DNA from: Paenibacillus durus ATCC 35681
GTDB taxonomy: Bacteria; Bacillota; Bacilli; Paenibacillales; Paenibacillaceae
Direction: 5' to 3'
NCBI RefSeq assembly: GCF_000993825.1
Contig: NZ_CP011114.1
Coordinates: 1,860,001 to 1,924,000, forward strand
Length of the DNA: 64,000 nucleotides
Position numbers and translations under genes: made by a program. Every line of letters starts with the position of its first letter. Positions within the stretch are counted from its first letter, which is position 1. This document shows positions 43,209-52,677 of this stretch, in pieces. A model generated the notes under the pieces. It was not told the DNA's origin. It ran no database searches and saw only the letters and a list, made by a program, of their open reading frames with translations.

Positions 43209-44423
43209 ATGCTAGCTCACTGGAAAAAAGCGTTCGCGATCCTGTTTACCGGACAGATCTTCTCCATTTTAACTAGCTCTATGGTTCAATTCTCAATCAT
43301 CTGGCATTTGACGGAAACGACGCAGTCGGCAATGGTATTAACTACAGCCGGACTTGCCGGTTTTATGCCGCAAGCGATTTTAGGTCCTTTTATCGGCGTA
43401 TGGCTTGACCGGTGGAACCGCAAGAAAACGATGATCGCAGCAGACAGCACAATTGCGTTTTTCAGCCTGATTTTAGGTTTGTATTTCTATCTGGGCGATC
43501 CCGGCTTGGGACTTGTCTACCTAATATTAATGGTGCGCTCTGTCGCGACCGCTTTCCATGCCCCCTCATTCCAGGCGGTAATTCCGCTCCTCGCTCCCGA
43601 AGAGCAGTTGACGCGAGTAGCGGGCTGGCATCAAATGGTCTTTTCGTTCTCTAACGTGATCGGTCCGGCTCTCGGCATTGCTGTCTATTCGGCTGCTTCC
43701 CTTGGCATCGTGCTGTTCTTGGACGTGGCAGGCGCATTAATTGCCAACCTCATGCTGTTGTTCGTCCGCATCAATCAACCGAAGCCGGAAGCGCAGCAAT
43801 CGCCTAATTTTATGAGCGAATTTAAGCTGGGCTGGCAAGCGTTCATTAAGGTTAGAGCAATTGTCGTCATTACGATGGCTACGGCGGTTTTCAGCGTGGT
43901 GTTCATGCCGCTTGCGACACTCTTTCCCTTTATGACGCTGTCACATTTTGGACGCGGAGGATACAGCGCGAGCTTTATTGAAGCGGTATTCAGCATCGGT
44001 ATGATCCTTGGCGGATTATTGCTGGCTGTCGCGGCTTCGAAGTGGAACGATATTGTGTATATTTGCGGGAGCTTGATTATCATGGGCTTAACCTGCTTGG
44101 TTAGCGGAATAATCAGCAATGAGGCTTTTTTCGTCTTTGTCATATTGTCGTTTCTGATAGGAGCGGCTGCCCCTTTCTTTAACGGGCCGTATATGGCCAT
44201 GATTCAGAGGGCGTATGAGCCTGCGATGCTGGGCCGCGTTATTTCGCTTGTTACCAGCGTGATGCTGCTCGCCTCACCGATCGGATTGCTGCTGGCTGGA
44301 CCAATCGTAGACAAGTATGGCGTTCAAGCGTGGTTTTTCTGGTCAGGGGTCGTTGTTGTGTTGACCGGGATTTTTCTGCTGACCCAATTCAAGCGATTGC
44401 AGATAAACGAAGCCTCTGCTTAA
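43209..44423 (+). CDS. MFS efflux pump, Mef(A)-like (macrolide)
   Basis: A 404-residue twelve-helix major facilitator. It resembles Mef(A) closely in several stretches: SAMVLTTAGLAGFMPQAILGP, GVWLDRWNRKKTMIAAD, RSVATAFHAPSFQAVIPLL and the C-terminal LGRVISLVTSVMLLASPIGLLLAG. Mef proteins export 14- and 15-membered macrolides in exchange for protons. Start ATG has an AAAGGATGG box. A leader peptide with the macrolide arrest motif precedes it, which supports a macrolide substrate and drug induction. No msr/mel ABC-F partner follows. Confidence 0.88.
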   Translation: MLAHWKKAFAILFTGQIFSILTSSMVQFSIIWHLTETTQSAMVLTTAGLAGFMPQAILGPFIGVWLDRWNRKKTMIAADSTIAFFSLILGLYFYLGDPGLGLVYLILMVRSVATAFHAPSFQAVIPLLAPEEQLTRVAGWHQMVFSFSNVIGPALGIAVYSAASLGIVLFLDVAGALIANLMLLFVRINQPKPEAQQSPNFMSEFKLGWQAFIKVRAIVVITMATAVFSVVFMPLATLFPFMTLSHFGRGGYSASFIEAVFSIGMILGGLLLAVAASKWNDIVYICGSLIIMGLTCLVSGIISNEAFFVFVILSFLIGAAAPFFNGPYMAMIQRAYEPAMLGRVISLVTSVMLLASPIGLLLAGPIVDKYGVQAWFFWSGVVVVLTGIFLLTQFKRLQINEASA

Positions 44424-44453
44424 TGTTGTTTGCATTGTGAATAAATAACTCCC

Positions 44454-44484
44454 AAAGGCTGCCGGCATCTTGCCGGCAGCCTTT
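44454..44484 (+). terminator. Rho-independent terminator
   Basis: AAAGGCTGCCGGC and GCCGGCAGCCTTT form a perfect 13-bp stem with a 5-base loop after the efflux gene. The remaining gap up to 44893 contains no gene I can support; only a CGAACGTTCG palindrome stands out. Confidence 0.85.
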
Positions 44485-44893
44485 GTTGCAACTAATCGTT
44501 TCAAAATTGTAGAAGGCATAGACTTCCATTGTGATAACTCCGGACTCTCAATTTCAAGGAGCATTATCATTCATCAGCCAGGCGTGTATTTCAACCGAAC
44601 GTTCGCATAAATGCATATCCCTGTTAAAGAAAAAAAGTAAACGCTCCCGTGGCGTGACTTTTGACTCAATCCTCCTAACTGGATGAATGATCGTCTGGCA
44701 TATAACGACGCTTAAAATGAACTGATTAGGCTTGTAGTATCGCGGTTGTAAGTCAGCGGCAGGATTGCATAAAGTCCATTCTAGTTCATTAAGTAAAACT
44801 TGGGACTAATGAATTATGGGAAAATTGTAATATAAAGCCGATAAAAGAGAAAGTATTGCTTTTATATATTTTATTAGGACAAGGAGTTTTGAA

Positions 44894-46198
44894 ATGAACA
44901 GCTGCTATGGATTTGCCAGAAAGACCCTCTTTACCCTGCTTGTCTTCGTTTTGGCACTTACCGAAGTCACAGTGGGACGTGCAAAAGCTGAAGGAGTAGT
45001 AGCAGCTCCGTCTGATGATGCTTATGTGTATTATGTATCTAACGGGGATCTGTACCGGGTGCGAACCGATGGAAGCCCCGCGCAGAAAATTCGCGAAAAT
45101 TTCGACGGAGTGAAGCTGAAGCCTGCGGGCAATTATTTGTACTATTTGTATGATGCCACATCCACGACATTGCTTCGCTTGTCACTAACAGATGACAAAG
45201 CCAAAATTTCTAATTTTGGCGGAGACAAAAGGATACTTCATTACATAACAGAGGGCGACCTTATTTATTACATGGATGACAAGGGTGGAATTTACCGCGC
45301 ATCGGCCAACGCCGAGAGATCTACAGACGGTACCTTGATTGCCGATATGGCGGATACGAACTTCCCTCGATTTACGGTAGTGAGCGGCAGAGTTTATTAT
45401 AATGCGCTGAAGAATGGGCGCACCTGGGTGGCTTCCAAAGCGGCAGACGGCAGCGGAACTGTTCAATGGATTGCCAGCGGAGCCTTTCCGGGTGATTATT
45501 TTGCGCATACATACAATAACACGCTTTACCTGATGGTGGATACTAAGCCTGCTGAAACCACGTATTCTTTGAACAGTATGGTGCTATACACGCTGCCAGC
45601 AGGCGGCGGTAATGCCAGAGCTGTTAATGCAAAAGCTCCTCTGGACGCGAATTCGGTATTGTCCGGCTCATGGGCAGGAGATTATTATTTGTTCAATAAA
45701 GGGATTCGTCTTGACTCTAACGATGATTATGACTATTCCAAAGGCAAAGGCATTCTCATGGATAGAACCGGCAAATTCATAACCTTGAATCAAACCGGCG
45801 TGTATGAAATAGTCAATCTGGGATCGAACAAATTCGCTTATGTGGATGGTAAAGATAAGGCTTATGTCAGCACGATTGCCAATGGGAAAGTAACGAGCAC
45901 CAAGAAGCTTCCTTTAGCGAATGTCGGATATGTCCGTAATTTAATGAATGGTGGAAAAGTAAGATCGACCGTGCTGTTTGCCGAAAGCGGAGCGTATGTG
46001 CTCAATTCAAACTTAACGCTGACCAAGATGGTTGGCGTGGAATGGGATTTGTGCGTATATGAAGACGATATCGCTGGGATTTTCTATATAAATGCGAGTG
46101 ATAACGGCCGTTTGTACCGGATGAGCGAGGACGGTAAGACGACTGTGAAGTTGTCCGATGATAAGGTATCCCGTATTGTGTTGATCTCCAAGAACTAA
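44894..46198 (+). CDS. Secreted DUF5050 beta-propeller protein
   Basis: A 434-residue exported protein: signal peptide to about residue 32 (ends AKA), then repeated strands of the form VYYVSNGDLYRVRTDGS, LIYYMDDKGGIYRAS and IFYINASDNGRLYRMSEDG, the DUF5050 repeat that builds a beta-propeller. No catalytic motif is seen. Start ATG with CAAGGAG box. It is followed by a lipoprotein and a membrane protein on the same strand, perhaps an envelope-stress group. Function unknown. Confidence 0.8.
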   Translation: MNSCYGFARKTLFTLLVFVLALTEVTVGRAKAEGVVAAPSDDAYVYYVSNGDLYRVRTDGSPAQKIRENFDGVKLKPAGNYLYYLYDATSTTLLRLSLTDDKAKISNFGGDKRILHYITEGDLIYYMDDKGGIYRASANAERSTDGTLIADMADTNFPRFTVVSGRVYYNALKNGRTWVASKAADGSGTVQWIASGAFPGDYFAHTYNNTLYLMVDTKPAETTYSLNSMVLYTLPAGGGNARAVNAKAPLDANSVLSGSWAGDYYLFNKGIRLDSNDDYDYSKGKGILMDRTGKFITLNQTGVYEIVNLGSNKFAYVDGKDKAYVSTIANGKVTSTKKLPLANVGYVRNLMNGGKVRSTVLFAESGAYVLNSNLTLTKMVGVEWDLCVYEDDIAGIFYINASDNGRLYRMSEDGKTTVKLSDDKVSRIVLISKN

Positions 46199-46332
46199 AA
46201 TTAAGCAAGGATGCGCATCTAGGGGTTGTCTTCTAGGTCATCAATAATGACGAAAGGATGGCCCCTTTTTATGTACGCAAGGCATTTTAGCCAATTTGCG
46301 GCAACGATTAATACTAGCGGAGGATAATTATT

Positions 46333-47430
46333 GTGCAAATTTTGAAAAAATCTGGTTTGCTGGCTGGGATTTTGGGTTTTCTTCTAATGTTATCGGCATG
46401 TTCTTCTCTCCAAACGCAGAGAGCGGCCGAGACGAAATCAGAAGCGGCGGATACGGGAACGAAGACGGATGGGGCAACGGCTTCAGCGGCAGCTAAAGAA
46501 GCGGGATCTGATGAATCCGAGAATCTTACTGACACCGACAAGCTCAATCTGGAAATGGCAAAGTACAACGCTTATGTCGATCTTAATAATTTTATGACCA
46601 GCCGTATGCAAGATGTGCTTAATGATTACTTTGAAGAGTTCGGAGACGGGAATCAGCCTAAGATCGAAAAGCATTTTAGCGGCTCCCTGCTCTCTATTTC
46701 GGATAACGATAAGGATACAATGAACCGGGCTTTTGATTATGCGGATAAGGAACCTGCATTTGATGCGGTTGATACGGCCATAGTTCAACTGGAGCCTGCG
46801 ATTAAGAAATTGACGGCTGTTCTGGGCGAAGCTTATGATTATTACGATGTAAAAGGGTATGTGGATGATAAATTTGCCAAAGGCAAGCAGCTGCATACAC
46901 AAATCGTAACTGCTTATAAGGCTTATGAAAAAGCGGGGAATGTGTTTTTTGACGCTATGAATGATTTAGGGCAGAAACGTACGCAAGCCGAGTTGAAGGA
47001 ATTGCTTAAGAACGATGAACAAATCAGGTATTCGATCTTGACTTTTATGCTTGATGCGGAAGCTCTGTCTGATGTAATGGAGCAGCAGGAGATATATGCC
47101 GACAATATCTTGAAACTTGATCTGAAACCCTTTAAAGAAAAATACAAGGTGCTGATCGCCGATCTTCAAAATATCGATAAATATGCGACAGACAAAGCGC
47201 GAATAAAGACAGAAGGTTTCAGAGAGTACGCGCTAGAGAGTTATGTTGATGCGGCCAAAGAAGTAAAGGTAGCGGCAACTAACATTATAGAACGTGTAAA
47301 TAATAAAGAACCAGTGGATGAGTTTGATTTGAACAGCAGCTTTTTCCGGAAAAATGAGGATGGAACCCCCGAGAATTACAATGATAAACTCAGCATATTG
47401 ATCGACAAATACAATCAGCTGAATCAATAG
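46333..47430 (+). CDS. DUF3829 (YiiG-like) lipoprotein
   Basis: A 365-residue lipoprotein. The signal peptide ends in the lipobox LSAC (Cys at about 23). A low-complexity linker (about 25-65) precedes a mostly helical DUF3829 domain (NLEMAKYNAYVDLNNFM, AFDAVDTAIVQLEPAIKKL). Start is GTG with GCGGAGG 9 bases upstream. A small membrane protein gene follows after 25 bases and is probably cotranscribed. Function of the family is unknown. Confidence 0.8.
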   Translation: MQILKKSGLLAGILGFLLMLSACSSLQTQRAAETKSEAADTGTKTDGATASAAAKEAGSDESENLTDTDKLNLEMAKYNAYVDLNNFMTSRMQDVLNDYFEEFGDGNQPKIEKHFSGSLLSISDNDKDTMNRAFDYADKEPAFDAVDTAIVQLEPAIKKLTAVLGEAYDYYDVKGYVDDKFAKGKQLHTQIVTAYKAYEKAGNVFFDAMNDLGQKRTQAELKELLKNDEQIRYSILTFMLDAEALSDVMEQQEIYADNILKLDLKPFKEKYKVLIADLQNIDKYATDKARIKTEGFREYALESYVDAAKEVKVAATNIIERVNNKEPVDEFDLNSSFFRKNEDGTPENYNDKLSILIDKYNQLNQ

Positions 47431-47455
47431 TTTTTATTTTAGGAGGAAAAAGATC

Positions 47456-48091
47456 ATGACTACTCATTCTTTGAGCGAATCGGATATATTCATTACATCC
47501 GGAGACGAAGCGGTGGTACTGACACCCGATACCATTTATGCGAAAGTGAAATTGGAGAAGGCGAAGCAAATCATCAATGGCGTCACAGGAGATGCTGGGG
47601 TTAAAGAGCTGTTGCATTCCGATGAGACGATTGCGATTTCTACCATTACCCGAATTGCGGCCAATAAGAAGACAAGATGGATTCGTTTATACACTAAAAT
47701 TAATGGAAAAAAAGACAGTGAATTTATCGTAATTGAAGATGCCCAAGTTAAACAGCAATTCATTGATAAATTATACACGTACATGCAGGGGAGTCATACT
47801 TACCGGATAGAGGAATACAACGTCCTCAAGGCTGGAATCAGACCTTTACTAACGCTGCTGATTACTATTCTAGCCGGAATTATACTGACCTGGTTAGCTA
47901 ATGAAGCCAAAGTCGGACCCCAGCGCACGATGTATGTAAAGGCTTCTGTTAAGTTGGTTTATGAAATACTGTTAATCATAGGGCCTCTAGGCGTTATAAT
48001 CATTGCTGGAATTGTGGCGCTAATTACCCTTTACGTCTTAGTTCGCAGGATTAGTAATCCGCCGGTCATGGTGGTGATAGATAAAAAATAA
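47456..48091 (+). CDS. Membrane protein with cytoplasmic N-terminal domain, unrecognised
   Basis: A 211-residue protein. Residues 1-115 are soluble and rich in short strands (DEAVVLTPDTIYAKVKL, KTRWIRLYTKINGKKDSEFIV), reminiscent of a PH-like fold. Two membrane helices follow (about 125-145 and 165-197). Start ATG has a TAGGAGGAA box, 25 bases after the lipoprotein gene. I do not recognise the family; a partner role for the lipoprotein is possible by position only. Confidence 0.7.
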   Translation: MTTHSLSESDIFITSGDEAVVLTPDTIYAKVKLEKAKQIINGVTGDAGVKELLHSDETIAISTITRIAANKKTRWIRLYTKINGKKDSEFIVIEDAQVKQQFIDKLYTYMQGSHTYRIEEYNVLKAGIRPLLTLLITILAGIILTWLANEAKVGPQRTMYVKASVKLVYEILLIIGPLGVIIIAGIVALITLYVLVRRISNPPVMVVIDKK

Positions 48092-48221
48092 TAGGGAAGA
48101 GCATCGATAGTGCTGTAATCCTCGCCGTTCTTCGTTAAACCTGAGCGACGCTCCTTGAATCTTGGTATTGCTCATCCGATTCTGTATATCTTTAAGCTCT
48201 TGTTCCGAGCAAACAGCCCAA

Positions 48222-48485
48222 AAAAGAGCCGCGTCAGCCTGCCTTAGCCCTTAAGCCCGCTTCAAACGCGGGCTTTTCTCATTTACTCCTCCCGGTCGTA
48301 ACCGGGTTTTCCTCATAGCTAATCCCGTCACTCCAACTTCCCGCGTACAGCGTAACATTCCTGTACTCGACCTTGTTTAGCGCCAACACATTCGGGCAGG
48401 TTGTGACACCTGATCCACATTAGACGATGACTTCGCGGCCGGGATCGATGCCGGCAAACTTCTCTTTCAGCGCAGCAGCGTTTTT
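48222..48485 (-). pseudogene. Truncated copy of the sulfurtransferase 3' end
   Basis: This stretch is a diverged copy of 52599-52878, the end of the intact sulfurtransferase gene with its terminator (AGCCCGC-7-GCGGGCT at 48254-48274). On the minus strand it encodes the active-site region with a stop: IVY of the intact gene reads IV-stop before CGSGVT. The copy ends abruptly about 70 codons from the gene's 3' end. It is a pseudogene and forms a direct repeat that flanks the SDR-ADH cassette. Confidence 0.75.
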
Positions 48486-48497
48486 ATGCTCAAAAAA

Positions 48498-48585
48498 TAG
48501 GTACTTATCAGTACCTATATTACTTTTAAGTACCTATATTACAAAAAAGTACCTAATTTTCATTCGTGTCTGACAGAACTATAAT
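48498..48585 (+). promoter_or_regulatory. Operator array and promoter of the SDR-ADH cassette
   Basis: A 20-base palindrome TAGGTACTTATCAGTACCTA (48498-48517) is followed by further AGTACCTA copies at 48529 and 48549, spaced 19-20 bases. TTTTCA (48557-48562) and TATAAT (48580-48585), 17 bases apart, follow at once. The spacing of about two helical turns suggests cooperative binding of a regulator not encoded in this window. Confidence 0.6.
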
Positions 48586-48680
48586 AGCAAATGCACATCA
48601 AAAGCAAGGTGTACTTCAGTTTCGGTTCGTGAATGGTTATGGACTTGACGAGTACATAATGACACGAAAGGAGAATGTTT

Positions 48681-49475
48681 ATGGAATTAAACTTGAAAGA
48701 TAAATTAGTCCTTATTACAGGATCCACGGCCGGAATTGGTAAAGGAGCAGCTGTCAGTTTTTTGAAAGAAGGAGCCAAAGTTATTATTAACGGCCGCTCT
48801 GAAGAAAATGTTAAAGCAACGGTTAAAGAACTGTCCGCACTCGGAACGGTTTATGGAATTGCCGCAGACGTTTCCGGTAAAGCGGAATGCGATAATTTGA
48901 TCAATAAAGTGAACGAAATTGGAGATTTGGATGTCTTAATCAATAATACGGGTGTTTTTACCGTAAAGCCTTTTGTTGATGTGACGGATGAGGAATGGCT
49001 GGAGTACTATCAAATTAATGTGATGAGCGCAGTTCGTTTATCCAGAGCATTCCTGCCCAAGATGATTGAACGCAATGCGGGACGAATCATTAACGTTGCG
49101 AGTGAAGCCGGAATCAAGCCCTATCCTGAACTTATTCCTTATGGTATATCTAAAACTTCACTCATTACGCTTTCAAGAGGTTTGGCGGAAGTAGCCAAAG
49201 GAACAAAAGTAACGGTCAACTCGGTTCTTCCAGGACCGACGTGGACGGAAGGATTCGGCACTTTCATTACAGACCTGGCTAAAGAGAACGGAAAAGACCT
49301 GGATACCTTTATCAAAGAATACTTTAAGAATGACCAGCCTACTTCTCTGATTCAGCGTTATGCCACAGTCGAGGAAGTAGCGGATACCATTGTATTTCTT
49401 GCATCCGATAAAGCATCAGCCATCAATGGTGCGGCTCAAAGAGTTGAGGGCGGAATTATCCACAGCATTTTGTAA
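48681..49475 (+). CDS. Short-chain dehydrogenase/reductase
   Basis: A 264-residue SDR enzyme: cofactor loop TGSTAGIGKGAA at the N-terminus, NNTG at about 90, catalytic Ser in NVASEAG (about 140) and YGISK (about 153-157). RSEEN after the second strand suggests NADP(H) preference. The second ATG (48681) is chosen for its 8-base spacing to AAAGGAGA; a first ATG abuts that box. The GC content is lower than in the neighbourhood, as for the next genes. It heads an SDR-ADH-monooxygenase group probably used on aldehydes or quinones. Confidence 0.88.
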   Translation: MELNLKDKLVLITGSTAGIGKGAAVSFLKEGAKVIINGRSEENVKATVKELSALGTVYGIAADVSGKAECDNLINKVNEIGDLDVLINNTGVFTVKPFVDVTDEEWLEYYQINVMSAVRLSRAFLPKMIERNAGRIINVASEAGIKPYPELIPYGISKTSLITLSRGLAEVAKGTKVTVNSVLPGPTWTEGFGTFITDLAKENGKDLDTFIKEYFKNDQPTSLIQRYATVEEVADTIVFLASDKASAINGAAQRVEGGIIHSIL

Positions 49476-49513
49476 TAACACGGCCGAAGCAGTATAAAAA
49501 GGAGGAGTACCAT

Positions 49514-50680
49514 ATGAATCCCTTTAAATTTAATAATCCTACTAAAATCCTTTTTGGACGCGGGCAAGTCGAAGAAATTAAAAATGAAATTCCATCCTTT
49601 GGACGGCGTGTTTTGCTTCTATATGGGGGCGGAAGTATTAAAAAGAATGGGCTGTACGATCAAGTGATTAAAGCCTTGTCTGAAATTACAGATGTCTATA
49701 TTACGGAACTGAGCGGAGTGGAACCCAATCCCCGACTAACAACAGTGAAAAAGGGAATTGACCTTATCAAAGCAAATAATTTGGATTTTATCCTTGCTAT
49801 TGGCGGCGGAAGCGTAATTGATTGTGCAAAAGCTATCTCTGTAGGCGTATACTACGAAGGCGACGTATGGGATATTGTAACGAATAAGGCAACAGCGACA
49901 AAAGCCGTTCCTTTCGGCACGGTGCTGACCATCTCCGCGACAGGATCAGAAGTGAACAGCGGTGCGGTCATTACGAATTGGGAGGAAAAGGATAAACGTT
50001 TTTTTGTTTCCGATCTTACTTTCCCTAAATTCAGTGTTCTGGACCCGGAAAACACTTTTTCCGTACCCAAAAACCAAACGGTCTACGGTATGGTAGATAT
50101 TATGTCCCATGTCTTCGAACAATACTTTCATTCTTCATCCAATGCCCCGCTGCAAGAACGGTTCGGTGAATCCATCCTGCAGACAACAATGGAAGTTGCG
50201 CCTAAGTTAATTAATGATCTGGGTAATTACGATTACCGCGAAGTCATCATGCTCAATGCGTCTCTTGCTTTAAATGGCATTTTAGCCATGGGTGTTGAAA
50301 CCGATTGGGCAACCCATGCGATCGAGCATGCGGTCTCAGCGGTTCATGACATTCCTCATGGCGGCGGATTAGCAATCTTGTTCCCGAATTGGATGGAATT
50401 TGTCGCTGCCAAGAGACCGGAAAAAGTGGCTCAACTAGGGATTCGCGTGTTTGGAATTGATGCTGCAGGCAAAAATGACTCTGACGTGGCGGCTGAGACG
50501 ATTCAAAAATTACGTGAATTCTGGACCTTGCTAGGGGCGCCTGAGAAACTTTCTGATTATGGAATCGATGATAAGGAAATCGGCATAATGCTTGAGAGAG
50601 CAATGGTGGCCGAAACCCTTGGAAGTTATGTTCCTTTAAATAAAAATGATGTGGAGACAATTTTAAGAAAATCATTGTAA
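49514..50680 (+). CDS. Iron-containing alcohol dehydrogenase (YugJ/BdhA-like)
   Basis: A 388-residue iron-dependent alcohol/aldehyde reductase. NAD(P)-binding GGGSVIDCAKAI (about 97-108), TISATGSEVNSGAVITN (about 136-152) and the metal segments DIMSHVFEQYF (about 197-207), THAIEHAVSA and DIPHGGGLAILFP (about 265-290) are all present. It belongs to the butanol dehydrogenase/YqhD side of the family, which often reduces toxic aldehydes with NADPH. Start ATG has AAAGGAGGAG. It is 38 bases after the SDR gene. Confidence 0.9.
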   Translation: MNPFKFNNPTKILFGRGQVEEIKNEIPSFGRRVLLLYGGGSIKKNGLYDQVIKALSEITDVYITELSGVEPNPRLTTVKKGIDLIKANNLDFILAIGGGSVIDCAKAISVGVYYEGDVWDIVTNKATATKAVPFGTVLTISATGSEVNSGAVITNWEEKDKRFFVSDLTFPKFSVLDPENTFSVPKNQTVYGMVDIMSHVFEQYFHSSSNAPLQERFGESILQTTMEVAPKLINDLGNYDYREVIMLNASLALNGILAMGVETDWATHAIEHAVSAVHDIPHGGGLAILFPNWMEFVAAKRPEKVAQLGIRVFGIDAAGKNDSDVAAETIQKLREFWTLLGAPEKLSDYGIDDKEIGIMLERAMVAETLGSYVPLNKNDVETILRKSL

Positions 50681-50731
50681 TTTTTTAACGAAGTTTCTCG
50701 GATAAGCTGTTAAAAAGGGAGATGAAAGAAA

Positions 50732-51022
50732 ATGAGCGCTATTTCTATTACAGCCATCCTTCAAGCAAAACCGGGGAAAGAGCAGCTTCTGCATCAAGAG
50801 TTAGTGAAATTAGTAACACCTTCCAGATCGGAAGAGGGATGCATAAAGTATGTCCTTCATCAATCTATAGAAAATAATGCAGTTTTTGTGTTTTATGAAA
50901 TCTGGAAAGATGAAGAGTCTATCAACTTCCATATTGAGACTGATCACTATAAGCAATTCCGGCGTAATATAGAGGATCTTATCGAGTCAAGGCAAGTACA
51001 TCGATTGCGCGAAGTTAATTAA
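50732..51022 (+). CDS. Antibiotic biosynthesis monooxygenase (ABM) domain protein
   Basis: A 96-residue ferredoxin-like ABM/YgiN-type protein: ITAILQAKPGKEQLLHQEL at the N-terminus, EEGCIKYVLHQS and the EIWKDEESINFHIETDHY segment are characteristic. YgiN-like proteins act on quinols or protect against reactive quinones. Start ATG with AAAAGGGAGATG upstream. It is the last gene before a strong terminator and probably belongs to the SDR-ADH operon. Confidence 0.85.
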   Translation: MSAISITAILQAKPGKEQLLHQELVKLVTPSRSEEGCIKYVLHQSIENNAVFVFYEIWKDEESINFHIETDHYKQFRRNIEDLIESRQVHRLREVN

Positions 51023-51048
51023 TAATTGACTTGATATAAAAAACACAG

Positions 51049-51085
51049 AATTGGCCCTAAGCAAAAACTTTGCTCAGGGCCAATT
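51049..51085. terminator. Rho-independent terminator
   Basis: AATTGGCCCTAAGCAAA pairs with TTTGCTCAGGGCCAATT (one mismatch) around ACT. It ends the SDR-ADH-ABM unit. Confidence 0.8.
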
Positions 51086-51133
51086 TCAATAACTATATAC
51101 GATGAACTTTAAAAAATGGCATCAGGGTAAGGA

Positions 51134-51269
51134 GTAACGAAGGGGAAGTTTGGAATTGTAGGAACGATAGTGATCGCCTTTGTCTTCGGATTTCATCCGC
51201 GAAGAGCGGTTTATATCGAGAAATCTGAAGACAACAGCGGCCGGAAGTCCAAACGTTCCTCGTAGTTAC
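51134..51269. repeat. Fold-back repeat element (MITE- or REP-like)
   Basis: A 136-base element whose ends are inverted copies: GTAACGAAGGGGAAGTTTGGA at the left matches, with mismatches, the reverse complement of TCCAAACGTTCCTCGTAGTTAC at the right. Inside, TTGTCTTCGGATTTC (51180-51194) and GAAATCTGAAGACAA (51220-51234) pair with one wobble. The whole stretch can form one long hairpin. No gene is seen in it. It sits between the ABM and MFS genes, and may be a dispersed intergenic repeat of the genome; no second copy is visible here. Confidence 0.55.
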
Positions 51270-51362
51270 GACTGATATCTGATGTGAAAATCTTAAGTTC
51301 AGCTTATATAGACTCCAAATACCTGGAAAATATTTTTGCATAAGTCAGGAGAAAATCAAACG

Positions 51363-52574
51363 ATGTCTTTAACAAAAAATGATAACCGTCTTAGACTTGT
51401 TTTGCTGTTAGGCGCTTTTTCGGCACTGGGTCCTCTTACAATCGATATGTATTTGCCGTCATTTCCTGAAATCGCTGCTGATTTTGGCGCCCGTGCTTCT
51501 CTGGTGCAGCTTAGTCTAACTGCTTGCCTAATAGGATTAGGTCTGGGTCAAATGATTATGGGCCCTTTGAGTGACGTTCATGGAAGACGCAAGCCCATAA
51601 TTATCTCACTTATTCTCTACTTAATCGCTTCATTTGTCTGCGCGGTCTCACCTAATATCATCTATTTCATAGCAGCACGCTTTGTTCAAGGCTTTGCCGC
51701 CTCAGCAGGAATTGTTATTTCTCGGGCGATCATCCGCGATGTTTATAGCGGACCGGAACTCACGAAGTTTTTTTCACTGCTTATGTTAGTGAATAATTTA
51801 TTTCCCTTAATTGCACCAATTGCAGGAAGCGGCGTTATATCCTTTACTACATGGGTGGGAGTTTTTGTGGTTTTGGGTACTGTTGGATTGGTGTTAGTTA
51901 TTCTTGCAACCGTGAATCTTAAAGAGACCTTGCCCGCTCAGAATCGAATTTCAGGCAACTTTGGTGAGCTGATTATAGGTATGCGGACCTTGCTAAAAGA
52001 TCGTGAGTTCGCCGGGTACGCGCTGGCACAAGGTATCATGATCGGAGGGGTTTTCGCTTATGTGTCAGGAACTCCTTTTATCTACCAGAATATTTATGGC
52101 GCCTCTCCCCAACTGTTTGCCATTTTATTCGGATCGAATGGGATAAGTTTAATTCTCGGTTCTCAAGTCGTTGGACGCTTTAACCATGTGATTTCGGAGC
52201 GGCGATTCCTGCGTTTTGGATTGCTGTTATCCGGCGCATCCAGTCTTGCGGCCTTACTTGTGATTCTCCTGAACGGCCCATTACTGGCATTAGTTATTCC
52301 GCTGTTCTTTTTTGTCGCATCTATCGGAACAACTTCAACAGCCTCCTTCTCTTTAGCCATGGAGTCACAAAGTCAGAGGGCAGGGAGCGCATCCGCGCTT
52401 CTCGGATTGCTGCCGTTTCTGCTGGGGGCATTTACCTCTCCGTTAGTTGGTATTGCCGGTGAATATACAGCAGTCCCAATGGGAGTCATTATCTTGTCGA
52501 CCAGCTTACTGGCTCTCCTGGCTTACTTTGGACTTGCACATAAATCCCAAACCAGCTATTCTCCGTGCTCTTAA
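51363..52574 (+). CDS. Bcr/CflA family MFS drug transporter
   Basis: A 403-residue twelve-helix transporter of the Bcr/CflA group: LGPLTIDMYLPSFPEIA in helix 1 with the conserved D and P, GQMIMGPLSDVHGRRKP in loop 2-3 and RFVQGFAASAGIVISRAIIRD in helix 4. Such pumps export bicyclomycin, chloramphenicol and related compounds. ATG 51363 has CAGGAGA 11 bases upstream; an in-frame TTG at 51336 is less likely. GC is lower than flanking genes, like the SDR-ADH cassette it follows. Confidence 0.9.
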   Translation: MSLTKNDNRLRLVLLLGAFSALGPLTIDMYLPSFPEIAADFGARASLVQLSLTACLIGLGLGQMIMGPLSDVHGRRKPIIISLILYLIASFVCAVSPNIIYFIAARFVQGFAASAGIVISRAIIRDVYSGPELTKFFSLLMLVNNLFPLIAPIAGSGVISFTTWVGVFVVLGTVGLVLVILATVNLKETLPAQNRISGNFGELIIGMRTLLKDREFAGYALAQGIMIGGVFAYVSGTPFIYQNIYGASPQLFAILFGSNGISLILGSQVVGRFNHVISERRFLRFGLLLSGASSLAALLVILLNGPLLALVIPLFFFVASIGTTSTASFSLAMESQSQRAGSASALLGLLPFLLGAFTSPLVGIAGEYTAVPMGVIILSTSLLALLAYFGLAHKSQTSYSPCS

Positions 52575-52648
52575 TTACCGACTATCCGTAAAAGTATGTC
52601 AAAAAAGGCCGCGACAGCCTGCCTCTCGACAGCCTGCCACGGCCCTCA

Positions 52649-52669
52649 AGCCCGCGTCTAACGCGGGCT
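52649..52669. terminator. Terminator between MFS and sulfurtransferase genes
   Basis: AGCCCGCGT-CTA-ACGCGGGCT is a perfect 9-bp stem between the convergent genes. A related hairpin occurs in the truncated copy at 48254-48274. Confidence 0.7.
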
Positions 52670-52677
52670 CTTCACAT

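Noticed and set aside
44555..44810. Minus-strand open frame of about 83 codons without start codon in the gap after the efflux gene
   Set aside because: No start with ribosome site, no family recognised, and this length is possible by chance. It could be a gene remnant but there is no support.
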